Translations under genes and position numbers: made by a program | Shown here: in pieces, positions 7,735 to 15,846 of the stretch | How the letters are laid out: every line of letters begins with the position of its first letter | How positions within the stretch are numbered: position 1 is the first letter of the stretch | Assembly (NCBI RefSeq): GCF_019334305.1 | Contig: NZ_JAHWGH010000018.1 | Coordinates: forward strand, 1-64,000 | Direction of reading: 5' to 3' | Length of the DNA: 64,000 nucleotides | Source: Rossellomorea orangium | GTDB lineage: Bacteria > Bacillota > Bacilli > Bacillales > Bacillaceae_B | The notes under the pieces: generated by a model | Databases searched by the model: none | Told to the model about the DNA's origin: nothing | Seen by the model: the letters and a program-made list of their open reading frames with translations, nothing else

Positions 7735-8118
7735 CTAAGTTTCAATAGTTGTAGAAGCGGTTGGTACGTAGTTGATCACCTCAAGCACAATCGAAGAATC
7801 CTGGATGATGGAACCTCCACCTGCCGGGACATCGATGGCTAAAGAACCGACCCCAGTTGCACCAGGTGTGTACGTATAAATCCCCTCCATCTGAAGTGCA
7901 CCATTGATGTACAAATTCACATAACTGTTACTGGCAGCCAACGCAGGAAGATCCGTCGCAGCAGCTCCAGTGTCTTCAAAGAAATCTCCTGCATCAATAG
8001 TCAACGTTGCACCTGCAGCCGTTTCAGCAGTGGTAACATTGAAGAACCTTGCAGTATCTGGTGAGACGGAAATGGTGGAAGTAGCAGTAGCCTGGATTTT
8101 CATTAGTTGCAGAGCCAA
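7735..8118 (-). CDS. DUF4183 domain protein, probable spore-surface protein
   Basis: A 127-residue protein rich in Ala, Thr and Val. It has the DUF4183 elements RFFNVTTAETAAGATLTIDAGDFFED, NSYVNLYINGALQMEGIYTYTPG and a terminal strand SIVLEVINYVP. No signal peptide or membrane segment. The TTG start (TTG GCT CTG) lies behind AAAGGGGGG. It is paralogous in fold to the convergent gene at 7314-7700 but very divergent in sequence. Its own promoter type could not be read. Confidence 0.72.
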   Translation of the reverse strand: MALQLMKIQATATSTISVSPDTARFFNVTTAETAAGATLTIDAGDFFEDTGAAATDLPALAASNSYVNLYINGALQMEGIYTYTPGATGVGSLAIDVPAGGGSIIQDSSIVLEVINYVPTASTTIET

Positions 8119-8232
8119 ATCATTCCCCCCTTTCTTTAGTATAATCGTATTACTCTATTAGTTATATGCTTGCTCTAGTAGAATGATTGGGATTTTGGAA
8201 TAATTTGGTTAATGCAGGTCATGGAATAACAA

Positions 8233-8260
8233 AAAGCCCAGTCTCTAGATACTGGACTTT
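8233..8260. terminator. Terminator-like hairpin
   Basis: AAAGCCCAGT (8233-8242) pairs with ACTGGACTTT (8251-8260) with one mismatch, A-tract before and T-tract after. It most likely ends the leftward 60-codon membrane-protein gene. The rest of 8160-8326 shows nothing recognisable. Confidence 0.55.
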
Positions 8261-8326
8261 TCAATACTTTAATAGAGGCGAAATGGATAAGGTCACAGGG
8301 ATTTTAGAATTATTGTCAGTGTCTCA

Positions 8327-8509
8327 TTACTGCCCCGTCCCGCCACCAGAGTCACGACCGCCACCCATGGTGTAGTTTCTGTCTTCCCCTGGTTTCGCAC
8401 CAGGATCTATCCCCGGGGTGTGCCGGTCGTTTCCTCCTCTTTTACGTCTGATATCTATAACTAATGCAAATAACAAGATCCCAACAATTAAAACAACGAA
8501 CCACGTCAT
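8327..8509 (-). CDS. Small single-pass membrane protein
   Basis: A 60-residue protein: hydrophobic helix MTWFVVLIVGILLFALVIDI, a basic stop-transfer (RRKRGG), then a hydrophilic Gly/Asp-rich tail (GGGRDSGGGTGQ). The start is placed at the ATG at 8509, behind GGGGGAGATAGTA, rather than 24 bases upstream. It is predicted to lie in the cytoplasmic membrane. I do not recognise the family. Confidence 0.7.
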   Translation of the reverse strand: MTWFVVLIVGILLFALVIDIRRKRGGNDRHTPGIDPGAKPGEDRNYTMGGGRDSGGGTGQ

Positions 8510-8573
8510 TACTATCTCCCCCTCATAGATCATATGATGAAGATGGGAATGAAATGCAATCCTACTTATCTGA

Positions 8574-9257
8574 CTAATTTATTCGATCTAAAAACTTTTG
8601 TACTGTTGAATTGAATTCATCCGGTTCATCAATATTTGCTGTATGCCCTGCATTCGGGAGTAAGCCAACCTCAATTTCCGGATTTGATTTTTTGATATAA
8701 GCAACGGATTCCACTTCATGCACATCATGACTTCCGTTCAGAACCAGTACTGGCCTTGTGAGGCTTTGGAAGTCCTCATTTGTAACGGCGGGATAATGAT
8801 AGGTCATTGTGTGAAGTACTCTTTGAATCGTTTCCTTCCATTTACCCCCATGCAGTTGCAGAAAATGCAGTGCAATTTCTTCGTCATTCTCTTCAATATG
8901 CAGGAAGTAATCATTCTGTTTCTCCATAATCTCTTTCAACTCTTCAGGAATATGAGGAGAGTAACCAGTCAGAATGACCCCCTTCACAAGTTCCGGCTTA
9001 CGTAAAGCGATATGTATGGCCAGCGATGCTCCCAGTGACAACCCCAAAATATAACCTTCACCTTTTTCCTCTATAATTGAATATAGATAATGAAGGGTAT
9101 CTTCAATGTAGTTATCGGAAGGCTCTGTTGTTGAATCCCCATGTCCCGGCAAATCAAGTAGTACAAGCTCGTAGCGATCTTCAAAGTATGCAATCTGATT
9201 TGAGAAGTGCGTACGTGCCGTGCCCATAAAACCGTGAAGCATATATATTTTTTCCAT
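8574..9257 (-). CDS. Alpha/beta hydrolase (MenH-like)
   Basis: A 227-residue alpha/beta-hydrolase. The oxyanion-type LHGFMGTA motif is near residue 7, the strand-5 nucleophile motif GLSLGAS near 92, the acid lies in LVLNGSHDVHEVE and the catalytic histidine in LLPNAGHTANID. Length and motif order resemble MenH and related carboxylesterases, but there are no menaquinone genes nearby, so the substrate is open. The start is taken at the ATG behind GGGGGATGACA (9257). It sits 36 bases downstream of the GNAT/ASCH pair. Confidence 0.82.
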   Translation of the reverse strand: MEKIYMLHGFMGTARTHFSNQIAYFEDRYELVLLDLPGHGDSTTEPSDNYIEDTLHYLYSIIEEKGEGYILGLSLGASLAIHIALRKPELVKGVILTGYSPHIPEELKEIMEKQNDYFLHIEENDEEIALHFLQLHGGKWKETIQRVLHTMTYHYPAVTNEDFQSLTRPVLVLNGSHDVHEVESVAYIKKSNPEIEVGLLPNAGHTANIDEPDEFNSTVQKFLDRIN

Positions 9258-9293
9258 TGTCATCCCCCTGATTCTCCTCTTCCACAGCCATCC

Positions 9294-9713
9294 TTAATGC
9301 TCCTGAAAGGTTTTCCTGAATCCATAAAACGGTCTGTATCCTTTTTGTTCATAATACGTATGGGAGGTGCTGCTAGCGAGCATCTCTATTCTCGTATCCG
9401 GATATAACCCATGTACGTACTGCAGCAGTGCGTCACCAATACCCTTCCCACGGAACTCCCGATGGATCAGTAATTCACAGATAAAAAGGGTGATGGATTG
9501 GTCGGTCAATCCCCTGATATAGGCGATGATTTCTCCCTCATGTAATGCCACATAGGCGATACTAGAGTTGTTCCAGGCACTTTTTGTACTATCTTTCTTC
9601 TCCACCAGGTTATTCCACTGTTCGTCTGAGTTTAAATGATGAATATAGTTAAAGTCTTCCACTCTATATTCTCGTATTGCGATGACAACATTATCTTTCA
9701 CGCTTATTTCCAT
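9294..9713 (-). CDS. GNAT family N-acetyltransferase
   Basis: A 139-residue acetyltransferase. The acetyl-CoA pyrophosphate loop reads HREFRGKGIGDALLQYV (Q/RxxGxG/A motif) and the terminal FYEQKGY-type motif appears as YYEQKGYRPFYGF. It overlaps the end of the ASCH gene by 23 bases, so the two are translationally coupled; the start lies behind GGAGGAATGTCGAA. Substrate unknown. Confidence 0.85.
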   Translation of the reverse strand: MEISVKDNVVIAIREYRVEDFNYIHHLNSDEQWNNLVEKKDSTKSAWNNSSIAYVALHEGEIIAYIRGLTDQSITLFICELLIHREFRGKGIGDALLQYVHGLYPDTRIEMLASSTSHTYYEQKGYRPFYGFRKTFQEH

Positions 9714-10110
9714 TTCGACATTCCTCCCATTCCGCTACTAATAATTCCGTAAGTCTGCCATTCATCGCTTTGGAAAGATTCACCCATATGACTGCACCTA
9801 TTGGATGCTTGTAAGGAAAAGGTTCATCAAACATCGAAGGCTGATCCAACACCCATGCATATGTCCTTTTATAAGAAAGTGAAAGCGCTTCCTGTCCATC
9901 TCCGCCATGCTTAATGGAGTTCTCACGGTAATCATCCAACGTCAATTCTATACTGTCTTTGATTTCAACTGTTCCTATGACTGTCCCGGTGCCGCTCTTT
10001 ATTAATCCGACGCGCCCCCTGACAGCCGTGTTAGAACCGCGTATCTCCCAGGTCTTTTCCCCTTTAAGAATATAATCGATCCATGGTGCTCTGATTATTA
10101 ACCCTTTCAT
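9691..10110 (-). CDS. ASCH domain protein
   Basis: A 139-residue protein with the ASCH signature: GLIIRAPWIDYILKGEKTWEIRGS at the N-terminus (the family GxKTxExR motif), followed by IGTVEIKDSIEL and YAWVLD further on. ASCH proteins adopt a PUA-like beta-barrel and are thought to bind RNA or modified nucleosides. The start follows TAAGGAGTATTCA. Coupled by overlap to a GNAT gene. Confidence 0.82.
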   Translation of the reverse strand: MKGLIIRAPWIDYILKGEKTWEIRGSNTAVRGRVGLIKSGTGTVIGTVEIKDSIELTLDDYRENSIKHGGDGQEALSLSYKRTYAWVLDQPSMFDEPFPYKHPIGAVIWVNLSKAMNGRLTELLVAEWEECRNGNKRER

Positions 10111-10267
10111 TGAATACTCCTTAACTTTTCATTCTGTGAACAGGATGATCGACTCGACTCCGAAACGATCTCCTGAATGTAATCCTTTATTCATTAATAG
10201 AGAAATCTCCAGTACTCTTTCACTTTAACATAATTATCCAATACCGATAATCCTTTTTGACGAAAAA

Positions 10268-10291
10268 GAAGCTAACCTTTGGATTAGCTTC
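10268..10291 (-). terminator. Terminator of the ECF sigma factor gene
   Basis: GAAGCTAA (10268-10275) pairs with TTAGCTTC (10284-10291); on the minus strand it is followed by TTTTTCG, 20 bases past the stop. Confidence 0.7.
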
Positions 10292-10310
10292 CTGAACAGT
10301 ACTATATAAG

Positions 10311-11240
10311 TTAATTCCAATCAACGACAGGCTTATCAGTCTGAACCCTGATCCCCAATTCTTCTGCAGCGGCAAAAATCAATTCCTTTCTGAAATAGTA
10401 ACTGATATGATGCACGATTTTCCCGTTCTCCACTTCCTGGTATTGTATGTCATGAATTTCAGGACCTTGCTCGCCATCTGCCAGCTTGACGATAACTTTA
10501 CGTCCCCATAAACTGTATTCCACAGCCCTCATAACTGGAAGTCCATATTTCATGGAACCTGAGCGCATCTCTTCTTTGTTAAATTCCTGGAAACCGAGGG
10601 CGGCATCATTTTGTGCTTCTTCACTGATCAATGCCATCACAGCGTCAATATCTCCATCATTCATAGCTTTCAGGTATGCCTTGATGATCGGGTGAGTTTC
10701 AGGTTGTGCCTGTTGATGTCTGCCTTCATGAACATCAATCGTTTTCAGTTTTTCCTTCATACGACGGACAGCAGCGTAGACCCCTCCTGGTGTTGTCCTC
10801 ACCATGCCAGCCACTTCCCTGGCATCGAACCTGAATACCTCCCTCAACAGGAAGACCGCGACCTGCCGGGGATAAAAGTGGTCAAATAGGATGTGTAAAG
10901 CTTCTTCTGCTTCCAGTTCATCTTTCGGGGTATCTTGAAGGAATTCATCTTCTTCAAGGAGACCCAGATGCCTTTTTTCTTTTCTGCACCGGTCAATCCA
11001 TGTGGTAGTGGCCATACGGTATAAGTAGGCTTTTGGGTTTGTGGGATGCCAACGCTGGTAGTAGCCTCCGAACGCTTTTAACATCGTATCCTGAAATAAA
11101 TCCTCCCCATCCCATGGTGACCCCGTTAAATATCGGCAATATCTCCATAATCCTTCTTTGAATTCTTCCATCATGGATTGAAACTCACTCGCCAATTCCC
11201 TGTTTTTTTCCGTGAACGATTCTTCTATCGTTTCCCGCAT
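10311..11240 (-). CDS. ECF RNA polymerase sigma factor with C-terminal NTF2/SnoaL-like domain
   Basis: A 309-residue group 4 sigma factor. Region 2 (about residues 20-95) includes RYLTGSPWDGEDLFQDTMLKAF and ATTTWIDRCRKEKR; region 4 (about 115-170) includes LREVFRFDAREVAGMVRTTPGGVYAAVRRMKEKL. The last 120 residues form a SnoaL/NTF2-like domain starting HPIIKAYLKAMNDGDIDAVMALI, as in SigJ/ECF41-type factors, where such a domain modulates activity instead of a separate anti-sigma factor. No anti-sigma gene is adjacent. The start ATG at 11240 lies six bases behind GAGGGGG. Upstream, TTGCAG-17-TATGAA could be a housekeeping promoter. Confidence 0.85.
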   Translation of the reverse strand: MRETIEESFTEKNRELASEFQSMMEEFKEGLWRYCRYLTGSPWDGEDLFQDTMLKAFGGYYQRWHPTNPKAYLYRMATTTWIDRCRKEKRHLGLLEEDEFLQDTPKDELEAEEALHILFDHFYPRQVAVFLLREVFRFDAREVAGMVRTTPGGVYAAVRRMKEKLKTIDVHEGRHQQAQPETHPIIKAYLKAMNDGDIDAVMALISEEAQNDAALGFQEFNKEEMRSGSMKYGLPVMRAVEYSLWGRKVIVKLADGEQGPEIHDIQYQEVENGKIVHHISYYFRKELIFAAAEELGIRVQTDKPVVDWN

Positions 11241-11317
11241 ATTCATCCCCCTCTATTTTTTTCTAATTCATATGTAAAACGTTTAACCACTGCAAAATTA
11301 TACGGTCACGACAATAA

Positions 11318-11345
11318 AAGTGAAAAATATTTAGATTTTCCACTT
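11318..11345 (-). terminator. Terminator-like hairpin after the 77-codon gene
   Basis: AAGTGAAAAAT (11318-11328) pairs with ATTTTCCACTT (11335-11345) with one mismatch; the minus strand continues TTTTATTG. It would terminate the two-gene unit ending at 11409. Confidence 0.5.
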
Positions 11346-11408
11346 TTCATCTTACTATATTATTCAATTTGCATAATCATAAAAATAGGGTATGACTTGT
11401 AAGGGAAT

Positions 11409-11642
11409 CTAATTCTTCCGTTCATTTTCCCTCTTGAAATTCCCTGTCACTTTTGCCATGATTAACTGTTTGTTTTTTTCATATCGAGAATCTTGTATTC
11501 TTTTCAAGAATTTTTCCGCGTCTTTCCCCTTCAAAATTTTCACCTGCTTACCCTCATAACCAATAAATACACTTAGATCTTTATTGACCCGGTAGTGAAA
11601 AGGAATTTCACCCAGGCGGTTCCGTTTATCGATATTGCTCAT
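11409..11642 (-). CDS. Small basic hypothetical protein
   Basis: A 77-residue soluble, Lys/Arg-rich protein (IPFHYRVNKDLSVFIGYEGK, then KGKDAEKFLKRIQDSRYEKNKQ). No family recognised; the middle resembles a small beta-hairpin followed by an amphipathic helix. It follows a two-helix membrane protein gene by 19 bases on the same strand, with GAGATGAACG before its ATG, so the two are probably one operon. Confidence 0.6.
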   Translation of the reverse strand: MSNIDKRNRLGEIPFHYRVNKDLSVFIGYEGKQVKILKGKDAEKFLKRIQDSRYEKNKQLIMAKVTGNFKRENERKN

Positions 11643-11661
11643 CGTTCATCTCAACTTCCTT

Positions 11662-11862
11662 TCATAGTTGTTCATGCTGTCTTCTTTTGTGAGCCTGCCA
11701 CGTACGGATCATACTTGGCACACCGGCGGACATGCTCACCATAAAACTCCACATGACGTACATCCACTCACCGGTGTACAGTGCTACACAAATAAAAAAC
11801 AACAATTGACCCAAAAGGGCAAACCACGAAGCGATCCATGCGAATGTCAGATTTTCTTTCAA
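11662..11862 (-). CDS. Small two-helix membrane protein
   Basis: A 66-residue protein with two hydrophobic helices (FAWIASWFALLGQLLFFICV and WMYVMWSFMVSMSAGVPSMI) and a basic tail (RTWQAHKRRQHEQL). The TTG start lies eight bases behind AGGAGG. No family recognised. First gene of the pair with the 77-codon gene. Confidence 0.65.
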   Translation of the reverse strand: MKENLTFAWIASWFALLGQLLFFICVALYTGEWMYVMWSFMVSMSAGVPSMIRTWQAHKRRQHEQL

Positions 11863-11943
11863 ACCAGATCCTCCTCAACTCCTCAATATGAATATAATTG
11901 TTGAGCAATTTTTAGAAATCTATCATTCTAAATAATCGATTGA

Positions 11944-11977
11944 AGAAGCAACCACAATAATAAACGTGATTGCTTCT
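11944..11977 (-). terminator. Terminator of the natAB operon
   Basis: AGAAGCAACCAC (11944-11955) pairs with GTGATTGCTTCT (11966-11977), with one G-T. It lies eight bases beyond the NatB stop. Confidence 0.65.
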
Positions 11978-11984
11978 AAATGCT

Positions 11985-13151
11985 TTAGTTCATCACCCAT
12001 TTATCCTTCAAGAACATCACTCTTCCAATCATAAAGATGATAAGCATAATCACCAGATTGCTTCCAATCGTAATGGCGATGTGCTGATAATCCACAACAC
12101 CCATCAACAACTCTTTAAATTGACTGAAGAGGTTCAGAATCGGAATGGCGAAATGTTTAAATGTCAGCTCGTTCAGTCCGACATTAGTGATGAACATGCC
12201 TGGGAACGCAGCAAGCATCATGATCGGTGCACTGTAGCTGCCTGCTTCCTTGACGGTCTTTCCTAGAATGCTTGTGATCATCTGCAGGGAAGCAATAAAT
12301 ACGGCATACACAACGGTCAGTAGGAGGGAAATCCCGACTATTTCATAAACATTCTCACCGAAGGACACTGCTTTTTTCAGATTTTCTGTAAACAGACTGA
12401 TTTCAACTGCGAGAACAATGAGGGTGACAAGTCCTGTGATGACCCCGACAGAAGCAATGGTCAACCACTTAGAAAGCATTAATGTGGAACGTTTGACAGG
12501 TGTCATGAGCAATGCTTCCATCGTTTTTTTCTCTTTTTCCCCTGCGAATAAGTCTGCAGCTGATGGAGCGGTTCCCACTCCTATGGATATTGCCAGGATA
12601 AGAGGTACAAGGAAGGATAGCAGGAACATGCTTCCCTCATCATCCGAGACTTCCTGCTGTTTGATAGTGAACGGCTGAATGATGGAAAGGTCCGTCCCTT
12701 CTGCTCTTAATCTCTCTGAAGTAACCTCTTTTTCATAGACGGTTAGGGCGTTTGTAGCCGCATTCATTAGATTGCTTGAATTCTGGCTGAAGGAATCCCC
12801 GATTAAAGTAATCTCGGCTTCCGTTCCTTCCTCGATACTTTGAATAAAATCCGTGCTTACAATCATGGCGGCAAGTGCTTCTCTCTCTTCAACAGCTTTT
12901 CTCGGGTTGTCTGATTTAACAAGTTCAATATTGTCAGATCCTGAGAATATTTCCGAGAGCTCACGACTGATAGAGGTGTCCACTGCAAGGGCATAGGATT
13001 CCCCTTCTCCTCCTGAAACCATATTCTCATAGAAGAATACAAGTCCACTCATCATAAATAACGGAAGGAAGACGGTGAGCAGAAGAGTTCTGCGGTCTCT
13101 GAAACTGTCTTTCAGTTCTTTCAGATAGATATTAAGAAGCATAGTGCTCAT
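11985..13151 (-). CDS. natB: ABC-2 type exporter permease (NatB-like)
   Basis: A 388-residue membrane protein of the NatB/ABC-2 type: one N-terminal helix (TLLLTVFLPLFMMSGLVFFY), a large extracytoplasmic domain of about 130 residues, then five to six helices. The conserved ADLFAGEKEKKTMEALLMTPVKR segment is the cytoplasmic coupling motif of this family. It overlaps the ATPase gene by 20 bases. NatAB exports sodium in B. subtilis; the gene name rests on the domain layout plus the adjacent LytTR/kinase pair, and the true substrate is not proven. Confidence 0.82.
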   Translation of the reverse strand: MSTMLLNIYLKELKDSFRDRRTLLLTVFLPLFMMSGLVFFYENMVSGGEGESYALAVDTSISRELSEIFSGSDNIELVKSDNPRKAVEEREALAAMIVSTDFIQSIEEGTEAEITLIGDSFSQNSSNLMNAATNALTVYEKEVTSERLRAEGTDLSIIQPFTIKQQEVSDDEGSMFLLSFLVPLILAISIGVGTAPSAADLFAGEKEKKTMEALLMTPVKRSTLMLSKWLTIASVGVITGLVTLIVLAVEISLFTENLKKAVSFGENVYEIVGISLLLTVVYAVFIASLQMITSILGKTVKEAGSYSAPIMMLAAFPGMFITNVGLNELTFKHFAIPILNLFSQFKELLMGVVDYQHIAITIGSNLVIMLIIFMIGRVMFLKDKWVMN

Positions 13152-13884
13152 CCCCTCTCACCAATTTACTCATAAAGATATAATTAAGATCCCTGCTCTT
13201 TTCAGTCTTGTATAATTCTTCAATATCGCCTTGGTACACCAATTCCCCTTTATGCATCATGGCGACTTTGTCACATAGCATGGATACTTCTTCCATGATG
13301 TGGCTGGAGAAGAGGATGGTCTTCCCTTCACGCTTCAGCTGATGGACAAGCTGGCGAAAGACATTTGAAGATGTGATGTCTAGACCTGTCGTCGGTTCAT
13401 CAAACAAAATAATATCTGGATTATGGATCAATGTCCTTGCAATGGCGACCTTCTGACGCATTCCTTTGGAAAATCCTCCTACCCGCCTGTCAAGATAATC
13501 CCTCATTCCGAACATCCTCGACAGATCATCGATCCTCACTTTCGTTTCATGCTTGCTCAAGCCGTATAGGCGAGCGAAGTATTGCAGGTTTTCCCTTGCA
13601 GATAAACGGTCATATAAACCCGTTTCCCCTCCAAATAACACACCGATCTTCGTTTTGATTTTGTTGGGATCTTCGATGGTATCGTAACCTGCAACTTCTA
13701 TCGTGCCCTCAGTAGGTGTCAGTAAAGTTGCAATTGCCCTTAGAAGCGTGGTCTTTCCTGCACCATTTTCACCAAGCAGCCCGACCACTTCCCCTTTCTG
13801 AACGGAAAGAGAGACATGTTTTAATGCGGTTATATAGTTCTTTTTATCCTTAAACGTCTTAGTCACTTCATGAATATGAATCAA
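13132..13884 (-). CDS. natA: ABC transporter ATP-binding protein (NatA-like)
   Basis: A 250-residue ABC ATPase: Walker A GENGAGKTT, Q-loop region GVLFGGETGLYD, signature FSKGMRQKV (a KGM variant of LSGGQ common in NatA-type proteins), Walker B ILFDEPTTGLD and H-loop SSHIMEE. The start is taken at TTG 13884, spaced six bases from GAGGTG; longer frames lack a ribosome binding site. Divergent from the natR/natK pair, with LytTR-type direct repeats between them. Confidence 0.87.
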   Translation of the reverse strand: MIHIHEVTKTFKDKKNYITALKHVSLSVQKGEVVGLLGENGAGKTTLLRAIATLLTPTEGTIEVAGYDTIEDPNKIKTKIGVLFGGETGLYDRLSARENLQYFARLYGLSKHETKVRIDDLSRMFGMRDYLDRRVGGFSKGMRQKVAIARTLIHNPDIILFDEPTTGLDITSSNVFRQLVHQLKREGKTILFSSHIMEEVSMLCDKVAMMHKGELVYQGDIEELYKTEKSRDLNYIFMSKLVRGDEHYAS

Positions 13885-13952
13885 TACAATCACCTCAATA
13901 ATGTTTAATATGTTTTTATCATACAAATGAATTGGGGGAGAATCTTTACTTA

Positions 13953-13984
13953 TGTCGTGAAAAGTCCATTTCTTGTCGTGAAAA
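13953..13984. promoter_or_regulatory. Direct repeat, probable LytTR (NatR) binding site
   Basis: TGTCGTGAAAA occurs at 13953-13963 and again at 13974-13984, a 21-bp period (two helical turns). LytTR regulators bind pairs of direct repeats with this period. The site lies between the divergent natA and natR starts, 70 bases from each. Confidence 0.65.
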
Positions 13985-14048
13985 TGCCAAATTCTTCTTT
14001 AAAAATGGTAAAATGAAGTAGAATGATAGAAATGTGAGGGGAATGGAA

Positions 14049-14747
14049 ATGAAGATTGGTCTCGTAGACGATCGAATGATCGATTTAGATAAGTTAAACG
14101 GCATCGTTTCCCGAGTACAGGGTGTGGAAATTGTCTTTTCCACCACCTCAGCCGAGGAAGCCTATGACCAAATCAAGAAAGAAACCATCGACGTTCTGAT
14201 CGCGGATATTGAGATGCCCCACCTATCTGGATATGAACTGGCAGATATCATCCACTCTCATGCTCTCAATATTGCGGTCATTTTCGTAACAGCAAACAGT
14301 GGATATGCTGTTCACGCCTTCGAGTTGAACGTCCATGACTACATCATGAAGCCGTATACAAATGACCGCCTGATGAAATCCATCGAGCGTCTAATGGAAA
14401 AGTCGAAGGCGGCTGAACTGAAAGGACGCCTCTATTTAAAACAAAAAAATGATATACATATCGTACAAAAGAAAGATATCGTCTTCATTGAAAGATCCGG
14501 CCGGTCCACGACGATTTATACGAAAGAAGAAAGCATCAAAACCTATTTAACGTTGAATGAATTAGAAGGAGAACTGCGTGAAAGAGATTTTATCCGTTCC
14601 CATCGCTCCTTCATCATCAACATACACTATGTGAAGAATTTCTCCCTTTATGCGAAAAATTCATATATCATCACGTTTGAAGGTCTCGATGCTCAGGCCA
14701 TGATCACAAAGGAAAAAGTAGAGTACCTGCAACAACATTATTTCTAA
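14049..14747 (+). CDS. natR: LytTR-family response regulator (NatR-like)
   Basis: A 232-residue two-component regulator. The receiver domain starts MKIGLVDDRM (acidic pair) with the phospho-acceptor in VLIADIEMPHLSGYEL near residue 52, a Thr in VIFVTANSGY, and Lys in YIMKPY. The C-terminal LytTR domain covers roughly residues 135-232 (DIVFIERSGRSTTIYT, then RDFIRSHRSFIINIHYV). I take the ATG at 14049, seven bases from GAGGGG; GTG 14034 and ATG 14043 overlap the ribosome binding site. It is followed 14 bases later by its kinase. Confidence 0.87.
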   Translation: MKIGLVDDRMIDLDKLNGIVSRVQGVEIVFSTTSAEEAYDQIKKETIDVLIADIEMPHLSGYELADIIHSHALNIAVIFVTANSGYAVHAFELNVHDYIMKPYTNDRLMKSIERLMEKSKAAELKGRLYLKQKNDIHIVQKKDIVFIERSGRSTTIYTKEESIKTYLTLNELEGELRERDFIRSHRSFIINIHYVKNFSLYAKNSYIITFEGLDAQAMITKEKVEYLQQHYF

Positions 14748-14761
14748 AAGGTGGAGCCCCA

Positions 14762-15766
14762 TTGAAACAAATGATGATCTATTGGTTCGTACTATCGTTA
14801 ATCGGATTTATACATATTGAACAAATACTTATGAATTTATCGTGGCAATTGCCGTACTATCTCACTTACCCGGTCATTCTCATCATTTCTTATCTTCTCT
14901 TTAAAAAAATGATGATCCATACGATCGATATCACACAAAAATGGCACATCCTGCTCTCATTAACCCAACTATTATTGTTACTTACCTATATTCCCATGAA
15001 ACCATCGTGGCTGATGGTAGCAATATTCTTGATCTTTATAGGAATCGAAATTGCCAGATGGGATGTAGCAATGAAAATGAATCTGCTAATAAATGACCAA
15101 AAGCAATATGAAGAGGAGCGCTCTCACCTGACAGAAACGCTCCGGATAGTCCGTAGTGAACGCCATGATTTCCTTAAGCATGTGGCTTCCATTCACTACA
15201 TGCTGGAAAACCATCACCACGAAGAAGCAGCCGCCTATCTGGATGACCTGGTGGATGGTTATGAAGAAACCAACCTATCCATTAAAGGAGAACGGGGCAG
15301 TGTAGCAGGCATCCTCCAGGAAATGTACAATCGTGGGAAGGCTTCGGGGGTGACGATGATCTACGATGCAGACATGCCATTTTCTACCCTTCCAATGAAA
15401 GATAAACATATCGTCACACTGCTTGGGAATCTGTTATCAAATAGCATTGAAGCTTCCACCGAGTGGAAAATACATTCCAGTAAGCAGGCAAACGTTAGCC
15501 TGCAGTTCTATAAGAGAAGTGGGCTGTATATGATTATTTGCCAGAATCCTTCCTTACCAATTCCAACACCAATCCTTGACCGGCTATATCAAAGTTTCGG
15601 TCATACGACAAAAAATAAGCACGAAGGCCTTGGGACAAAAATCATCCACGATACTGTCCATGACTACATGGGTTCTCTCGACTTCACGTATAAGGAAGAA
15701 GAGTTTACAGTAAAAATCAAGATTCCTGCAATTCATCAAGGAAAAATAGAAGAAAGCTCAGAATAA
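14762..15766 (+). CDS. natK: Sensor histidine kinase (NatK-like, GHKL/Spo0B-type)
   Basis: A 334-residue sensor kinase with about five N-terminal hydrophobic segments (residues 1-100), a coiled region, the dimerisation/phospho-acceptor box RSERHDFLKHVASIHYML and a GHKL ATPase domain with LLGNLLSNSIEA (N box) and GLGTKII (G box). The TTG start follows GGTGGAGCCCCA. This type pairs with LytTR regulators and is expected to sense a membrane or ion-related signal and control natAB. Confidence 0.85.
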   Translation: MKQMMIYWFVLSLIGFIHIEQILMNLSWQLPYYLTYPVILIISYLLFKKMMIHTIDITQKWHILLSLTQLLLLLTYIPMKPSWLMVAIFLIFIGIEIARWDVAMKMNLLINDQKQYEEERSHLTETLRIVRSERHDFLKHVASIHYMLENHHHEEAAAYLDDLVDGYEETNLSIKGERGSVAGILQEMYNRGKASGVTMIYDADMPFSTLPMKDKHIVTLLGNLLSNSIEASTEWKIHSSKQANVSLQFYKRSGLYMIICQNPSLPIPTPILDRLYQSFGHTTKNKHEGLGTKIIHDTVHDYMGSLDFTYKEEEFTVKIKIPAIHQGKIEESSE

Positions 15767-15778
15767 CTCTGAGCTTTC
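15752..15778 (+). terminator. Terminator of natRK
   Basis: GAAAGCTCAGA (15752-15762) with TCTGAGCTTTC (15768-15778), loop ATAAC; the 5' arm includes the natK stop codon region. The 3' T-run is short. Confidence 0.7.
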
Positions 15779-15846
15779 AATAGTAAAATCTATGATTATA
15801 TTATATTGAGAGAATGAATAGATTAACATCCCTTTTAGAAACTATA

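Noticed and set aside
12688-12702. AAGGTCCGTCCCTT inside natB, matching one arm of the dispersed palindrome.
   Set aside because: No second arm nearby; it codes for an ordinary stretch of the protein, so it is probably chance.
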